Shown here: one piece after another, positions 7,472-14,989 of the stretch
Layout: each line of letters opens with the position of its first letter
How positions within the stretch are numbered: the first letter of the stretch is position 1
Assembly (NCBI GenBank): GCA_963640395.1
Contig: CAVHZH010000045.1
Coordinates: 1 to 18,438 of the forward strand
DNA from: W0P33-017 sp963640395
GTDB taxonomy: Bacteria; Bacillota; Clostridia; Lachnospirales; Lachnospiraceae
Direction: 5' to 3'
DNA length: 18,438 nt
Program-made: the position numbers and the translations under genes
The notes under the pieces: generated by a model
What the model was told of the DNA's origin: nothing
The model's database searches: none
Seen by the model: the letters and a program-made list of their open reading frames with translations, nothing else

Positions 7472-7924
7472 ATGAAAGCAACCAGACATACAAAAATACT
7501 CGAACTGATCAGGCAGTATGACATAGAGACACAGGAGGAGTTGTCCGATTATCTCAGGCGGGAGGGCTATCAGGTCACACAGGCGACCGTATCCCGCGAC
7601 ATCCGCGAGCTCAAGCTCACGAAGGTTGCGCAGGCGAACGGCAGGCAGCGCTATGCCACGCTTGCGGAGTCGGATGAGGATATGGACGGAACCTATGTGC
7701 GTGTCTTTAAGGAGGGCTTCCGCTCGGCGGATACGGCACAGAACATACTGGTTGTAAAGACCGTTTCAGGCATGGCGATGGCGGTAGCGGCAGCGCTCGA
7801 CCATATGCAGTGTGATGAGATCGTCGGCAGTATCGCGGGTGATGATACGATCATGTGCGCCGTCCGCACGAGTGCGGATGCACAGAATCTGTTAGTACGT
7901 CTGAAAAAGCTGGCAACCGAATAA
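7472..7924 (+). CDS. argR: arginine repressor ArgR/AhrC
   Basis: This 150-residue protein has the ArgR layout. An N-terminal winged helix-turn-helix contains TRHTKILELIRQYDIETQEEL and the recognition helix QVTQATVSRDIRELKL (34-49). The C-terminal hexamerisation domain carries the arginine-binding GSIAGDDTI (119-127). With arginine bound, the family represses arginine synthesis and activates catabolism genes. The start follows GGGGTGAG by a few bases. It is directly upstream of recN, as ahrC is in Bacillus. No operator-like site was recognised in the window. Confidence 0.95.
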   Translation: MKATRHTKILELIRQYDIETQEELSDYLRREGYQVTQATVSRDIRELKLTKVAQANGRQRYATLAESDEDMDGTYVRVFKEGFRSADTAQNILVVKTVSGMAMAVAAALDHMQCDEIVGSIAGDDTIMCAVRTSADAQNLLVRLKKLATE

Positions 7925-7961
7925 ACCATATAAATCAACTATACAATAAAGGAAGTAATCT

Positions 7962-9629
7962 ATGCTGCAAACGCTATATGTAAAAAATCTGGCATTGATC
8001 AATGAGGTGGAGGTAGACTTAAGAGACGGTCTGAATATCCTCACCGGAGAGACCGGTGCCGGTAAATCAATCATCATTGATTCGATCAGTTTTGCGCTGG
8101 GTGAAAAGGTAGACCGCAGCATGCTCAGGGAGCATGAGGAGGCGGGCTATGTGGAATTGATCTTTTCCGGTCTGTCCGCATCTGTCTGTGCGCAACTGCA
8201 GGCGCTGGGGATCGAGCCGGAGGATGAAACGGTCATTTTATCCCGCAGGATCACCGGAGGCCGCAGCGTGGCGAAGATTAACGGAGAGAGTGTGCCCGCA
8301 TCGAAGCTGCGGGAGGCGGCAGCCTGCCTGATCGATATTCACGGACAGCACGAGCACCAGTCGCTGCTGCATATGAGCAAGCATCTGGAATATCTGGATG
8401 ATTATGCAGGTGCAGAATTATTTGAGAAAAAACACGCATTGGCAGCGGCGTATCAAACGTATACTGCCTGCAAAAAATCATTGGCGGAGCAATGCGGTGA
8501 CAAGGAGGCGCTCGCAAGAGAGCAGGCGCTGTTAGAGTACGAGGTCTCGGAGATCGAGGCAGCACGGCTTGTACCCGGCGAGGACGAGGAGCTGGATGCG
8601 GCGTACCGCCGTATGACAAACAGCAAACGGATTCTGGAGGCATTGCAGACAGTCAATCAGGCAGTCGGTGAGGATGGTGCGGCAGCGCTGATCGGCAGGG
8701 CGACGCGGGAGCTGACAGCGGTAGACAGCTTCGATGAGCAGCTCGAAGCGTTGAGCGGACAGTTGAGCCAGATCGAGGAACTGCTGTCGGATTTCCACCG
8801 GGATCTGGGCGGCTATATGGATGATGCCGCGTTTGACGGCGAGCAGTTCGCCGAGGTGGAGCAGCGGCTGGATGTAGTCAACCATCTGAAGTCCAAATAC
8901 GGCGACACGATCGAGAAAATACTTGACGCATGTGCAAAAAAACAGGAGCGGATCGGCCAGCTCAACGATATGGATGCCTATGAGCAGCGGCTGCAGCAGG
9001 AGCTGGAAGCTGCGCGCGTGCAGGTAGACCGGCTGAGTACGGAGCTTGGTGAGCTGCGGCAGGCAGCGGGTGTACAACTGCGGGAGAAGATGCTGCAGGC
9101 ACTGCGGGATCTGAATTTTTTAGAGGTCGCATTCGATCTCAAATTTACGAAGCTCGATCATTACAGTGCGAACGGCTCCGACGCGATGGAATTTATGATC
9201 TCTACCAATCCGGGTGAGCCGCTGCGCGAATTAAAAAATATCGCTTCGGGCGGTGAATTGTCGCGCGTGATGCTGGCATTGAAATCCGTGCTCGCGGAAA
9301 ACGATGGCATTGAAACGCTGATTTTTGACGAGATCGATACCGGAATCAGCGGCAGAACCGCGCAGATGGTATCGCAAAAGCTCCATAAGATCGCAAAAAA
9401 CCATCAGGTGATCTGCATTACCCATCTGCCGCAGATTGCGGCGATGGCAGATGCGCATTATTTTATCGAAAAACAGGTGACAGACGGAACGACAGTGACC
9501 CGTCTGACGCTGCTCGATGAGGAGCAGAGCATCGCGGAGCTCGGAAGGATGCTCGGCGGCGTGGAAGTGACACAGACCGTGCTTGAGAGTGCGCGCGAAA
9601 TGAAAAAATTGGCGAAGCAGGCGAAATAA
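7962..9629 (+). CDS. recN: DNA repair protein RecN
   Basis: This 555-residue SMC-like ATPase acts early in double-strand break repair. Walker A GETGAGKS lies at 29-36. A central coiled region is rich in Glu, Gln and Leu (about 160-370). The ABC signature SGGELSRVMLAL is near 428-440 and Walker B TLIFDEIDTGISG near 452-464, followed by the VICITHLPQIAAMAD histidine region. Length is normal. AAAGGA precedes the ATG. The operon ends here, with a strong terminator 36 bases after the stop. Confidence 0.97.
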   Translation: MLQTLYVKNLALINEVEVDLRDGLNILTGETGAGKSIIIDSISFALGEKVDRSMLREHEEAGYVELIFSGLSASVCAQLQALGIEPEDETVILSRRITGGRSVAKINGESVPASKLREAAACLIDIHGQHEHQSLLHMSKHLEYLDDYAGAELFEKKHALAAAYQTYTACKKSLAEQCGDKEALAREQALLEYEVSEIEAARLVPGEDEELDAAYRRMTNSKRILEALQTVNQAVGEDGAAALIGRATRELTAVDSFDEQLEALSGQLSQIEELLSDFHRDLGGYMDDAAFDGEQFAEVEQRLDVVNHLKSKYGDTIEKILDACAKKQERIGQLNDMDAYEQRLQQELEAARVQVDRLSTELGELRQAAGVQLREKMLQALRDLNFLEVAFDLKFTKLDHYSANGSDAMEFMISTNPGEPLRELKNIASGGELSRVMLALKSVLAENDGIETLIFDEIDTGISGRTAQMVSQKLHKIAKNHQVICITHLPQIAAMADAHYFIEKQVTDGTTVTRLTLLDEEQSIAELGRMLGGVEVTQTVLESAREMKKLAKQAK

Positions 9630-9633
9630 ACCT

Positions 9634-9662
9634 GATTGGAAAATGAAAAACAGCTCATAATA
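9634..9662 (+). promoter_or_regulatory. possible sigma-G/sigma-F-type promoter for spoIVB
   Basis: CATAATA (9656-9662) matches the forespore sigma -10 pattern CATWMTA exactly. GATTG (9634-9638) fits 4 of 5 positions of the gHATR -35 pattern, with a 17-base spacer. In Bacillus spoIVB is a sigma-G gene, so this fits the known biology, but the -35 is weak and the site overlaps the terminator region of recN. Confidence 0.35.
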
Positions 9663-9665
9663 AAG

Positions 9666-9695
9666 GAAGAACGCATGAGGCGTTCTTCTTTTTTT
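9666..9695 (+). terminator. intrinsic terminator after recN
   Basis: GAAGAACGC (9666-9674) and GCGTTCTTC (9680-9688) form a perfect 9-bp stem with loop ATGAG, followed by seven Ts (9689-9695). It marks the end of the long housekeeping operon. Confidence 0.9.
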
Positions 9696-9729
9696 CGTTT
9701 ATATATAACTTGTACGAAGGAGGCGCTGC

Positions 9730-11058
9730 ATGGATCTGATGAAAACGGTGAATACGAGAAAAACAAGAAAGCTATGGAAAACGATGAAACAGAAGCTGAG
9801 ACAGAAAAAGCCCGCAGACGGACGGAAAAAACGGCGGCATCTGATCTATGGCATGCTGGGATGGCTGGCCTTTTCGTATGCGCTGCTCTTTGTCTATCTG
9901 CCGGATGAGATTTATCTGACGAGGGAGGAGCAGCAGGAGGAGGGACAGCCGCTCGCATTTGCAGAAGGCTTACCGGTCGGCATTGATTATGAGGAGGATG
10001 TGCAGCCGGTATTCGGTGCGCAGCGCACGCTGGCAGCCGCGGAAAATGACGGTGCGCTGACCTGCCGGCTGTTTGATCTGATTCCGCTCAAGCAGGTGGC
10101 GGTCCACTATACGGATCGTGCCAGCGTCGTAGCAGCGGGCACAAACATAGGGATCTATCTGAAAAACAGCGGTGTGCTCGTCGTAGAGTGCGCCAGCTTT
10201 ACCGATCAGAGCGGGGCATTGATCGCACCGGCGGCATATCGGATCAAAAGCGGTGATGTGATTGTGAAGGTGGATGATACGACTGTGCACACAAAGGAAG
10301 AACTGATGGATCTTGTCGCAGCGAGCGGAGGCAGGCGCATGGTGTTACACATACTGCGGGAGGGCAAGCCGATTGATGTTGCGGTCGTGCCGGAGGTGGC
10401 GGAAGATGGTACGAGCAAGCTCGGCATCTGGGTGCGGGATGATATTGCGGGCATCGGAACGATGACCTATGTGACGGAGGACAGCGAATACGGAGCACTC
10501 GGACATGGTGTGAGTGATATTGATACAGGTGAGCTGATAGACGTTGATGACGGCAGTGTCTATGAGACAACGATCACCGGTATCTCAAAGGGCAGGCGCG
10601 GGAGTCCGGGGGAAGTGACGGGACTCATCCGGTTTCAGCCCTCCTACTATCTCGGCGGTGTCGGGAAAAATTCGGAAAATGGGATTTACGGGACGATCGA
10701 GCAGTTGCCGCAGGCACTCGAGGGGGTCGGTCAGCTATCAGTCGCTTACAAGCAGGAGATCACCATGGGATCGGCGCAGATCATCAGCTCGGTCACGGGG
10801 GAGCGGCTGGCGTATGATATCGAGATTGAGCGGGTTGACTATCATGCCTCGGAGGAAAACAAGGGCATCCGTTACCGGGTGACTGATGAACGGCTGCTTG
10901 CGCACACCGGCGGAATCATACAGGGGATGAGTGGAAGCCCGATCATCCAGAACGGCAGGCTGGTAGGAGCGGTCACACATGTATTCGTTGATGACCCGGC
11001 AAGAGGATATGGCATTTTCGCAGAAACGATGCTGGAGGAGCATACCACTAGATATTGA
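9730..11058 (+). CDS. spoIVB: SpoIVB peptidase (stage IV sporulation protein B)
   Basis: This 442-residue serine peptidase of the S55 family is made in the forespore. In Bacillus it is secreted into the intermembrane space, where it triggers pro-sigma-K processing through SpoIVFA. The N-terminus is strongly basic, followed by one membrane anchor (about 38-57). A PDZ domain lies at about 138-222 (SGVLVVECASF...YRIKSGDVIVKVDD). The S55 domain has H259 in ALGHGVSDIDTG and the nucleophile serine in GMSGSPI (399-405), followed by GAVTHVFVDDPARGYGIF. AAGGAGG sits about 6 bases before the ATG. The gene lies between recN and spo0A as in Bacillus. Confidence 0.95.
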   Translation: MDLMKTVNTRKTRKLWKTMKQKLRQKKPADGRKKRRHLIYGMLGWLAFSYALLFVYLPDEIYLTREEQQEEGQPLAFAEGLPVGIDYEEDVQPVFGAQRTLAAAENDGALTCRLFDLIPLKQVAVHYTDRASVVAAGTNIGIYLKNSGVLVVECASFTDQSGALIAPAAYRIKSGDVIVKVDDTTVHTKEELMDLVAASGGRRMVLHILREGKPIDVAVVPEVAEDGTSKLGIWVRDDIAGIGTMTYVTEDSEYGALGHGVSDIDTGELIDVDDGSVYETTITGISKGRRGSPGEVTGLIRFQPSYYLGGVGKNSENGIYGTIEQLPQALEGVGQLSVAYKQEITMGSAQIISSVTGERLAYDIEIERVDYHASEENKGIRYRVTDERLLAHTGGIIQGMSGSPIIQNGRLVGAVTHVFVDDPARGYGIFAETMLEEHTTRY

Positions 11059-11100
11059 TATCAGCAAATGTCTGACCACTAATTTTTACAAAAATTTAAT

Positions 11101-11146
11101 TTGCCGACAAGAATTGACAGATTATTCGGAATTCACCTCTTATAAT
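11101..11146 (+). promoter_or_regulatory. spo0A promoter with 21-bp spacer and possible 0A boxes
   Basis: A perfect TTGACA (11114-11119) and a perfect TATAAT (11141-11146) are separated by 21 bases, too far for ordinary sigma-A use. Spo0A-activated promoters such as Bacillus spoIIG and spoIIE have this long spacing. TTGCCGACAA (11101-11110) is a near-palindrome resembling the 0A box TTGTCGAA on both strands, and TTCGGAA (11125-11131) reads TTCCGAA on the other strand, 6 of 7 to TGNCGAA. Autoregulation by Spo0A is inferred. Confidence 0.5.
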
Positions 11147-11174
11147 GGCGATAGTTCGTTAAGGAGGGACAGCA

Positions 11175-11972
11175 ATGGACAAATTTAATGTAGCAATCGC
11201 AGACGACAATGAGAAAATGTTAAGATTACTTGGAGATATCGTGGCAAAGGATGCCGAATTAGAGGTCGTGGGAACCGCAAAGGACGGAGTGGAGGCGTAT
11301 GATCTGATCAAAAACAAGCAGCCGGATGTCATGCTTTTAGATATTGTCATGCCAAAGCTCGACGGCCTGAGTGTATTGGACAAGCTGAGTCGTGACCACA
11401 GTTTGAGGAAGAAACCGGCGGTGATCGTGATCAGTGCGGTCGGGCAGGAGAGCATCACGGAGGATGCCTTTCAAAAGGGAGCCGATTATTTTATAATGAA
11501 GCCGTTTGAAAACGAGGTCGTCCTGCGTCATATCAAGCGCCTGCGCGATAACCGCAGCCGCCGCGGGAGCGGGGTGCGTGCGGCTGGCAGCTATGAGAAG
11601 GTACCTGAGCCCACAGCACATGATCTGGAGGCGGATGTGACGAATATCATCCATGAGATCGGCGTGCCGGCACATATCAAGGGCTATCAGTATCTGCGGG
11701 AGGCGATCATGATGGCGGTGGATGACATCGAGATGCTCGGTTCGATCACAAAGGTGCTTTATCCGACGATCGCCAAGAGATTCCAGACGACACCGAGCCG
11801 GGTGGAGCGCGCGATCCGCCATGCGATCGAGGTGGCGTGGAACCGCGGAAAAACGGATACGATCGATGAATTGTTTGGATATACGATCAGCAACGGCAAG
11901 GGCAAGCCGACGAATTCTGAGTTTATTGCGCTCATTGCAGATAAAATACGTCTGGAATATAAGCGTGCGTAG
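11175..11972 (+). CDS. spo0A: sporulation master regulator Spo0A
   Basis: This 265-residue response regulator is the master switch for entry into sporulation. The receiver domain (about 1-125) has the acidic pocket D10-D11, phospho-acceptor D56 in LLDIVMP, S87 in VISAVG, and K109 in YFIMKPF. The C-terminal Spo0A DNA-binding domain includes HEIGVPAHIKGYQYLREAI and the recognition helix region TTPSRVERAIRHAIEVAWNRG. All key residues are present, so it is probably functional. GGAGGG lies a few bases before the ATG. Its presence marks the host as a likely spore former. Confidence 0.98.
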   Translation: MDKFNVAIADDNEKMLRLLGDIVAKDAELEVVGTAKDGVEAYDLIKNKQPDVMLLDIVMPKLDGLSVLDKLSRDHSLRKKPAVIVISAVGQESITEDAFQKGADYFIMKPFENEVVLRHIKRLRDNRSRRGSGVRAAGSYEKVPEPTAHDLEADVTNIIHEIGVPAHIKGYQYLREAIMMAVDDIEMLGSITKVLYPTIAKRFQTTPSRVERAIRHAIEVAWNRGKTDTIDELFGYTISNGKGKPTNSEFIALIADKIRLEYKRA

Positions 11973-11982
11973 GTGTATACTG

Positions 11983-12012
11983 TTAGCAGATAGGAATTTC
12001 CTGTCATATAAA
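11983..12012 (+). promoter_or_regulatory. possible glgA promoter
   Basis: TTAGCA (11983-11988) and TATAAA (12007-12012) are separated by 18 bases. The spacer is almost exactly filled by the palindrome GATAGGAATTTCCTGTC (11989-12005). Transcription would begin near 12019, about 10 bases before the long hairpin in the leader. Confidence 0.4.
11989..12005. repeat. AGGAAA-core palindrome, copy 2 (short form)
   Basis: GATAGGAA-T-TTCCTGTC is an inverted repeat with one mismatch. It is nearly identical to the palindrome at 14585-14601, which ends CTATC in place of CTGTC. It lies 17 bases after the spo0A stop. Confidence 0.6.
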
Positions 12013-12027
12013 AAAATAAGTGTAACC

Positions 12028-12120
12028 GTTCAGAGCCAACCTCCAAATAAAATTTTAAAATCAGCTTCAGAAATGCAAGCATTTCACATCTGATTTATGA
12101 AATTTTGCTTGGCTCTGAAC
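12028..12120 (+). other. 93-base nested inverted repeat in the glgA leader
   Basis: Outer arms GTTCAGAGCCAA (12028-12039) and TTGGCTCTGAAC (12109-12120) pair perfectly over 12 bp. Inside, AAAATTT/AAATTTT, AATCAG/CTGATT and GAAATG/CATTTC pair in matching order around a CAAG loop, giving one long interrupted stem. No T-run follows, so it is not a simple terminator of spo0A. No clear target-site duplication flanks it. It may be a leader RNA structure of glgA or a small MITE-like insertion; no known riboswitch is recognised. Confidence 0.7.
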
Positions 12121-12150
12121 AATCGCAAATAAGTTATACAGGAGATGCAT

Positions 12151-13602
12151 GTGAAGATGAAAAAAATATTATTTGTAGCTTCAGAGGCAGTCCCTTTTAT
12201 CAAGACAGGCGGACTGGCAGATGTTACAGGTTCGTTGGCACATTATATTGACAGACAAAGTTATGATGTCCGCGTGATTCTGCCGAAATATGCCTGTATG
12301 GAGGACAACCTGAAAAAGAAGCTGAGATTCCATTCCCACTTTTATGTATCGCTCGGCTGGAGAAACCAGTATGTAGGTATTTTGGAGACGGAAGAAGCGG
12401 GCGTACATTATTATTTTGTAGACAATGAATATTATTTTGCGGGTCCGCAGCCGTATAACCAGTTGCATGAGGACATTGAGAAATTTGCATATTTTTCAAA
12501 GGCAGTGCTTGCAGCGGCGGAGATGATCGGCTTTGTGCCGGACATCATACACTGCCATGACTGGCAGGCGGCACTCGTACCGGTCTTTTTGAAGGCATTT
12601 GCATCGGATTATCCGCATCTGCAGCGGACAAAGACGATCTGTACGATCCACAACCTGCGTTTTCAGGGGCGCTATTCGATTGATATGGTCAAGAACCTCA
12701 CGGGTCTGCCGGATGAATATTTTACACCGGATAAGCTGGAATCCTACGGCGAGGCGAATTTCTTAAAGGGTGGCATTGCCTATGCGGATGCAGTAACGAC
12801 GGTCAGCCCGACTTATGCACTGGAGATCATGACAAAAGAGGGCGGCGAGAGTCTGGATGGGCTGCTGTATGCCCGCAGGGACAGTCTGTACGGTATTATC
12901 AACGGATTGGATACGCAGGCATATGATCCCAGCCATGATATTTACCTCAAACACAATTTCAGTGTAGCGGATATGAAGGCGGGAAAGCGTGAGAATAAGC
13001 TGGCGTTACAACGTGAGCTGGGACTGCCGGAGGATGCGGATACGATGATGCTTGCGATGGTTTCCCGGCTGACGGACCAGAAGGGACTGGATCTGATCGC
13101 GTATGTGATGGATGAGCTGTTGGAGCACGCAAGGCTGCAGTTTGTCGTGCTCGGAACCGGGCAGAGCCAGTATGTCGATATGCTGCGTTATTTTGCTGAC
13201 AAATATCCGGATAAGCTCTCGGCAAATATCTGCTATTCGGAGCAGTTGGCGCACCGGATCTATGCATCGGCGGATGCACTGATGATGCCGTCGCTGTTTG
13301 AGCCGTGCGGACTGAGCCAGTTGATGGGCTATTGTTACGGCACACTTCCGATCGTGCGTGAGACCGGAGGCTTAAAGGATACGGTACAGCCGTACAATGA
13401 GTACGATCACACCGGAACGGGATTCTCGTTTGCCAACTATAACGCGCACGAGATGCTTAATATCATTTACTATGCGATGCACATTTACTATGATGAGCGC
13501 GCGCATTGGGATGAGATGGCACAGCGGGATATGAGGCTCGACTATTCTTGGAAAAAGTCTGCGCATGCGTATGAGCAGCTATATGAGCGGCTGTTATCCT
13601 GA
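12151..13602 (+). CDS. glgA: glycogen synthase (ADP-glucose, GT5)
   Basis: This 483-residue GT5 glycosyltransferase builds alpha-1,4-glucan from ADP-glucose. The N-terminal KILFVASEAVPFIKTGGLADVTGSL carries the KxGGL substrate motif. IIHCHDWQAALVP and the TICTIHNLRFQG region follow. The C-terminal GT-B domain has VSRLTDQKGLDL and PSLFEPCGLSQLMGYCYGTLPIVRETGGLKDTV. The GTG at 12151 fits GGAG (12141-12144) with 6-base spacing. An ATG at 12145 is too close to that site and an ATG at 12157 is farther. No other glycogen gene lies nearby. The last 61 bases overlap the convergent DUF5688 gene. Confidence 0.94.
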   Translation: MKMKKILFVASEAVPFIKTGGLADVTGSLAHYIDRQSYDVRVILPKYACMEDNLKKKLRFHSHFYVSLGWRNQYVGILETEEAGVHYYFVDNEYYFAGPQPYNQLHEDIEKFAYFSKAVLAAAEMIGFVPDIIHCHDWQAALVPVFLKAFASDYPHLQRTKTICTIHNLRFQGRYSIDMVKNLTGLPDEYFTPDKLESYGEANFLKGGIAYADAVTTVSPTYALEIMTKEGGESLDGLLYARRDSLYGIINGLDTQAYDPSHDIYLKHNFSVADMKAGKRENKLALQRELGLPEDADTMMLAMVSRLTDQKGLDLIAYVMDELLEHARLQFVVLGTGQSQYVDMLRYFADKYPDKLSANICYSEQLAHRIYASADALMMPSLFEPCGLSQLMGYCYGTLPIVRETGGLKDTVQPYNEYDHTGTGFSFANYNAHEMLNIIYYAMHIYYDERAHWDEMAQRDMRLDYSWKKSAHAYEQLYERLLS

Positions 13603-14522
13603 ACGCAGCAGATGGATTTTGGCTCTCTCGAATAAAAATAGACGTGGTCGGCTAACTGCTGGGTCAGCGGCAGTTGTTCTTCATTGACCTGCCGTACGAG
13701 CGCGTTGAGCGATGCTTCATCGTGCTGCTCATCGGCAGGGAGTATCAGCACCTCATGAATGCTGCTCGGCAGAAGATACAGATCCATGTCAATGCTGTCA
13801 GCAAAATCGGAGAGTATGTGCGGGTAGAGCATACAGGCGGCACCGCCGATCTGGATCTCGTTGGTGAGTACATAGAGTTTGGGAATATCCGGGTCGTGCT
13901 CTGACAGCCGGAGCAGAGGCTGGATACAAGGATGGGTGTTGGCGAGGTCGCGGAGTACATCCGAGATCGGTTGGATATAGGCAGGAAGCAGGCGCGGCGT
14001 ATTTGCGAACGCCTGCTTTTTAATGGTCTCAAGATCTGTGTCCCACAGGTCTAAATGCTCGTTTTTGATCGTGACAGTGGCAGCTTCGCCGTTTTCCATG
14101 CGCAGCATACAGCAGAAAATCACCGCAAGGTCAAGGCATTGGATATGGGGAAGGTCATGCAGCCGCTGTTTGTTTTTTTCATAGTTGATGATCTGAAAAA
14201 TGATCCGTTGGCGCGTCTGTGCAAAATCGGTGAAAAAGCCCGGATCGATCGGGTGGTTGAGCCGCACCTCCATAAAAACGTCGCAGATAATTTCACACAG
14301 CTCGTCGATGGAAGTGCCCTCGCGGTAGAGTGTGTAGTAGTCTTCGAGATAGATCGTGGGGGAAATATTGGTGCCGGGTTCGTGGATGATCAACGCCTCA
14401 AAGGATACGTTATTGTTTTTGGGGAGCGTCTGGATATTGATGGTGGTCTGCTCCGGGAACATCGGTGTGAGTGCACGGATCAGTGCATCGGAAAATTGGC
14501 TGAAATTCATATTCTGATTCAT
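13542..14522 (-). CDS. DUF5688 family protein
   Basis: This 326-residue soluble protein resembles the DUF5688 family, common and often multicopy in Lachnospiraceae, with no known function. Visible features are NNNVSFEALIIHEPGTNISPTIYLEDYY near residues 35-65, a helical DELCEIICDVFMEVR segment, and a C-terminal MDLYLLPSSIHEVLILPADE...LNALVRQVNEEQ block. No signal peptide or membrane segment is seen. The start at 14522 has AAGGAG 6-7 bases upstream; the frame runs on to 14603 through repeat DNA and that extension is not used here. The final 20 or so codons lie on the opposite strand of the glgA end. Confidence 0.85.
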   Translation of the reverse strand: MNQNMNFSQFSDALIRALTPMFPEQTTINIQTLPKNNNVSFEALIIHEPGTNISPTIYLEDYYTLYREGTSIDELCEIICDVFMEVRLNHPIDPGFFTDFAQTRQRIIFQIINYEKNKQRLHDLPHIQCLDLAVIFCCMLRMENGEAATVTIKNEHLDLWDTDLETIKKQAFANTPRLLPAYIQPISDVLRDLANTHPCIQPLLRLSEHDPDIPKLYVLTNEIQIGGAACMLYPHILSDFADSIDMDLYLLPSSIHEVLILPADEQHDEASLNALVRQVNEEQLPLTQQLADHVYFYSREPKSICCVQDNSRSYSCSYACADFFQE

Positions 14523-14529
14523 AGAAGTC

Positions 14530-14546
14530 TCCTTATCTGATAAGGA
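14530..14546 (-). promoter_or_regulatory. hairpin covering the DUF5688 ribosome site
   Basis: On the minus strand TCCTTATC-A-GATAAGGA is a perfect inverted repeat. Its 3' arm contains AAGGA of the AAGGAG ribosome site for the gene starting at 14522. A realistic hairpin would be 6 bp with a 5-base loop. It could limit translation initiation; no ligand or factor is evident. Confidence 0.5.
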
Positions 14547-14584
14547 CAGGAGGAATCTGTCTGGGATGTGTGATACAGGGAGGG

Positions 14585-14731
14585 GATAGGAATTTCCTAT
14601 CAAAGAATCGTTCTTACTGCAGAACGAAGAGCTCCGACCGGAGTGGCAACGTAGAAGCGCATCCTGCCCGGAGGGCTTTTATTTCATAGGACGCAATTTC
14701 CAATGAAATAAAAAATCCACGCTGGATCATG
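14585..14731 (-). repeat. composite palindromic repeat (AGGAAA-core family)
   Basis: The segment is bounded on one side by the perfect palindrome GATAGGAATTTCCTATC (14585-14601). On the other is a partial one pairing ATTTCAT with ATGAAAT (about 14690-14709). Between them are small stems: GTTCT/AGAAC at 14610-14625, CTCCG/CGGAG near 14632-14643, and GCCC/GGGC near 14675-14685. Read on the minus strand it contains AAAAGCCCTCCGGGCAGG, which also follows the palindrome at 15869-15893 on the plus strand. No gene is present. Confidence 0.65.
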
Positions 14732-14740
14732 TCTGCGTGG
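14710..14740 (-). terminator. leftward intrinsic terminator
   Basis: CCACGC (14717-14722) and GCGTGG (14735-14740) form a stem. On the minus strand it is followed by ATTTTTT (A-run 14710-14715 on the plus strand). It faces any transcript coming from the tRNA side and would shield the DUF5688 gene. Confidence 0.75.
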
Positions 14741-14856
14741 GTTTACTGTAGCATAAAGTATTTGGTGATGCAATAGTGCAAAAAGTAGAAATTGCCCGTT
14801 TTATAGGGCAGTATTACTAAAAAGCATGTGGAAAAATTGGTTAATTTTTCAGAACA

Positions 14857-14885
14857 CAAAAAAGAATCCTGCTTTGCAGGATTCT
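14857..14885 (-). terminator. leftward intrinsic terminator
   Basis: AGAATCCTGC (14863-14872) and GCAGGATTCT (14876-14885) form a perfect 10-bp stem with a 3-base loop. On the minus strand the stem runs directly into TTTTTT. It is the leftmost edge of the GC-rich repeat ending at 14989 and may be part of that repeat. Confidence 0.8.
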
Positions 14886-14989
14886 CCGCCTGCGGCGGGT
14901 CGCTTTGGCGACATCTACATATCCGCTGCAGTGCGATCCTCGCGGAGCGTTTTTAATTCATAGGAAAGAATTTCCTATGAATTAAAAAC
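14886..14989. repeat. AGGAAA-core palindromic repeat, long copy
   Basis: GTTTTTAATTCATAGGAAA (14949-14967) and its exact reverse complement (14971-14989) form a 19-bp perfect inverted repeat with loop GAA. Before it lie CGGAG (14943-14947) and GTGCGATCC (14931-14939), matching the copy at the window start, and the small stems GTCGC/GCGAC (14899-14912) and CCGC/GCGG. With the terminator at 14857-14885 it makes a compact element of about 130 bases. Confidence 0.75.

Noticed and set aside
12000..12120. Glycine-, TPP- or other known riboswitch in the glgA leader
   Set aside because: No conserved riboswitch core sequence was recognised; the region is a simple long nested inverted repeat.
14523..14603. 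N-terminal extension of the DUF5688 frame to a TTG at 14603
   Set aside because: The extension is translated repeat DNA (the GATAGGAAATTCC palindrome), has no ribosome site, and the ATG at 14522 has one.
14829..14850. DnaA-box-like TTTTCCACA (minus strand) and a GAAAAATT/AATTTTTC hairpin as part of an origin
   Set aside because: A single imperfect box with no cluster and no dnaA or dnaN nearby does not support an origin.
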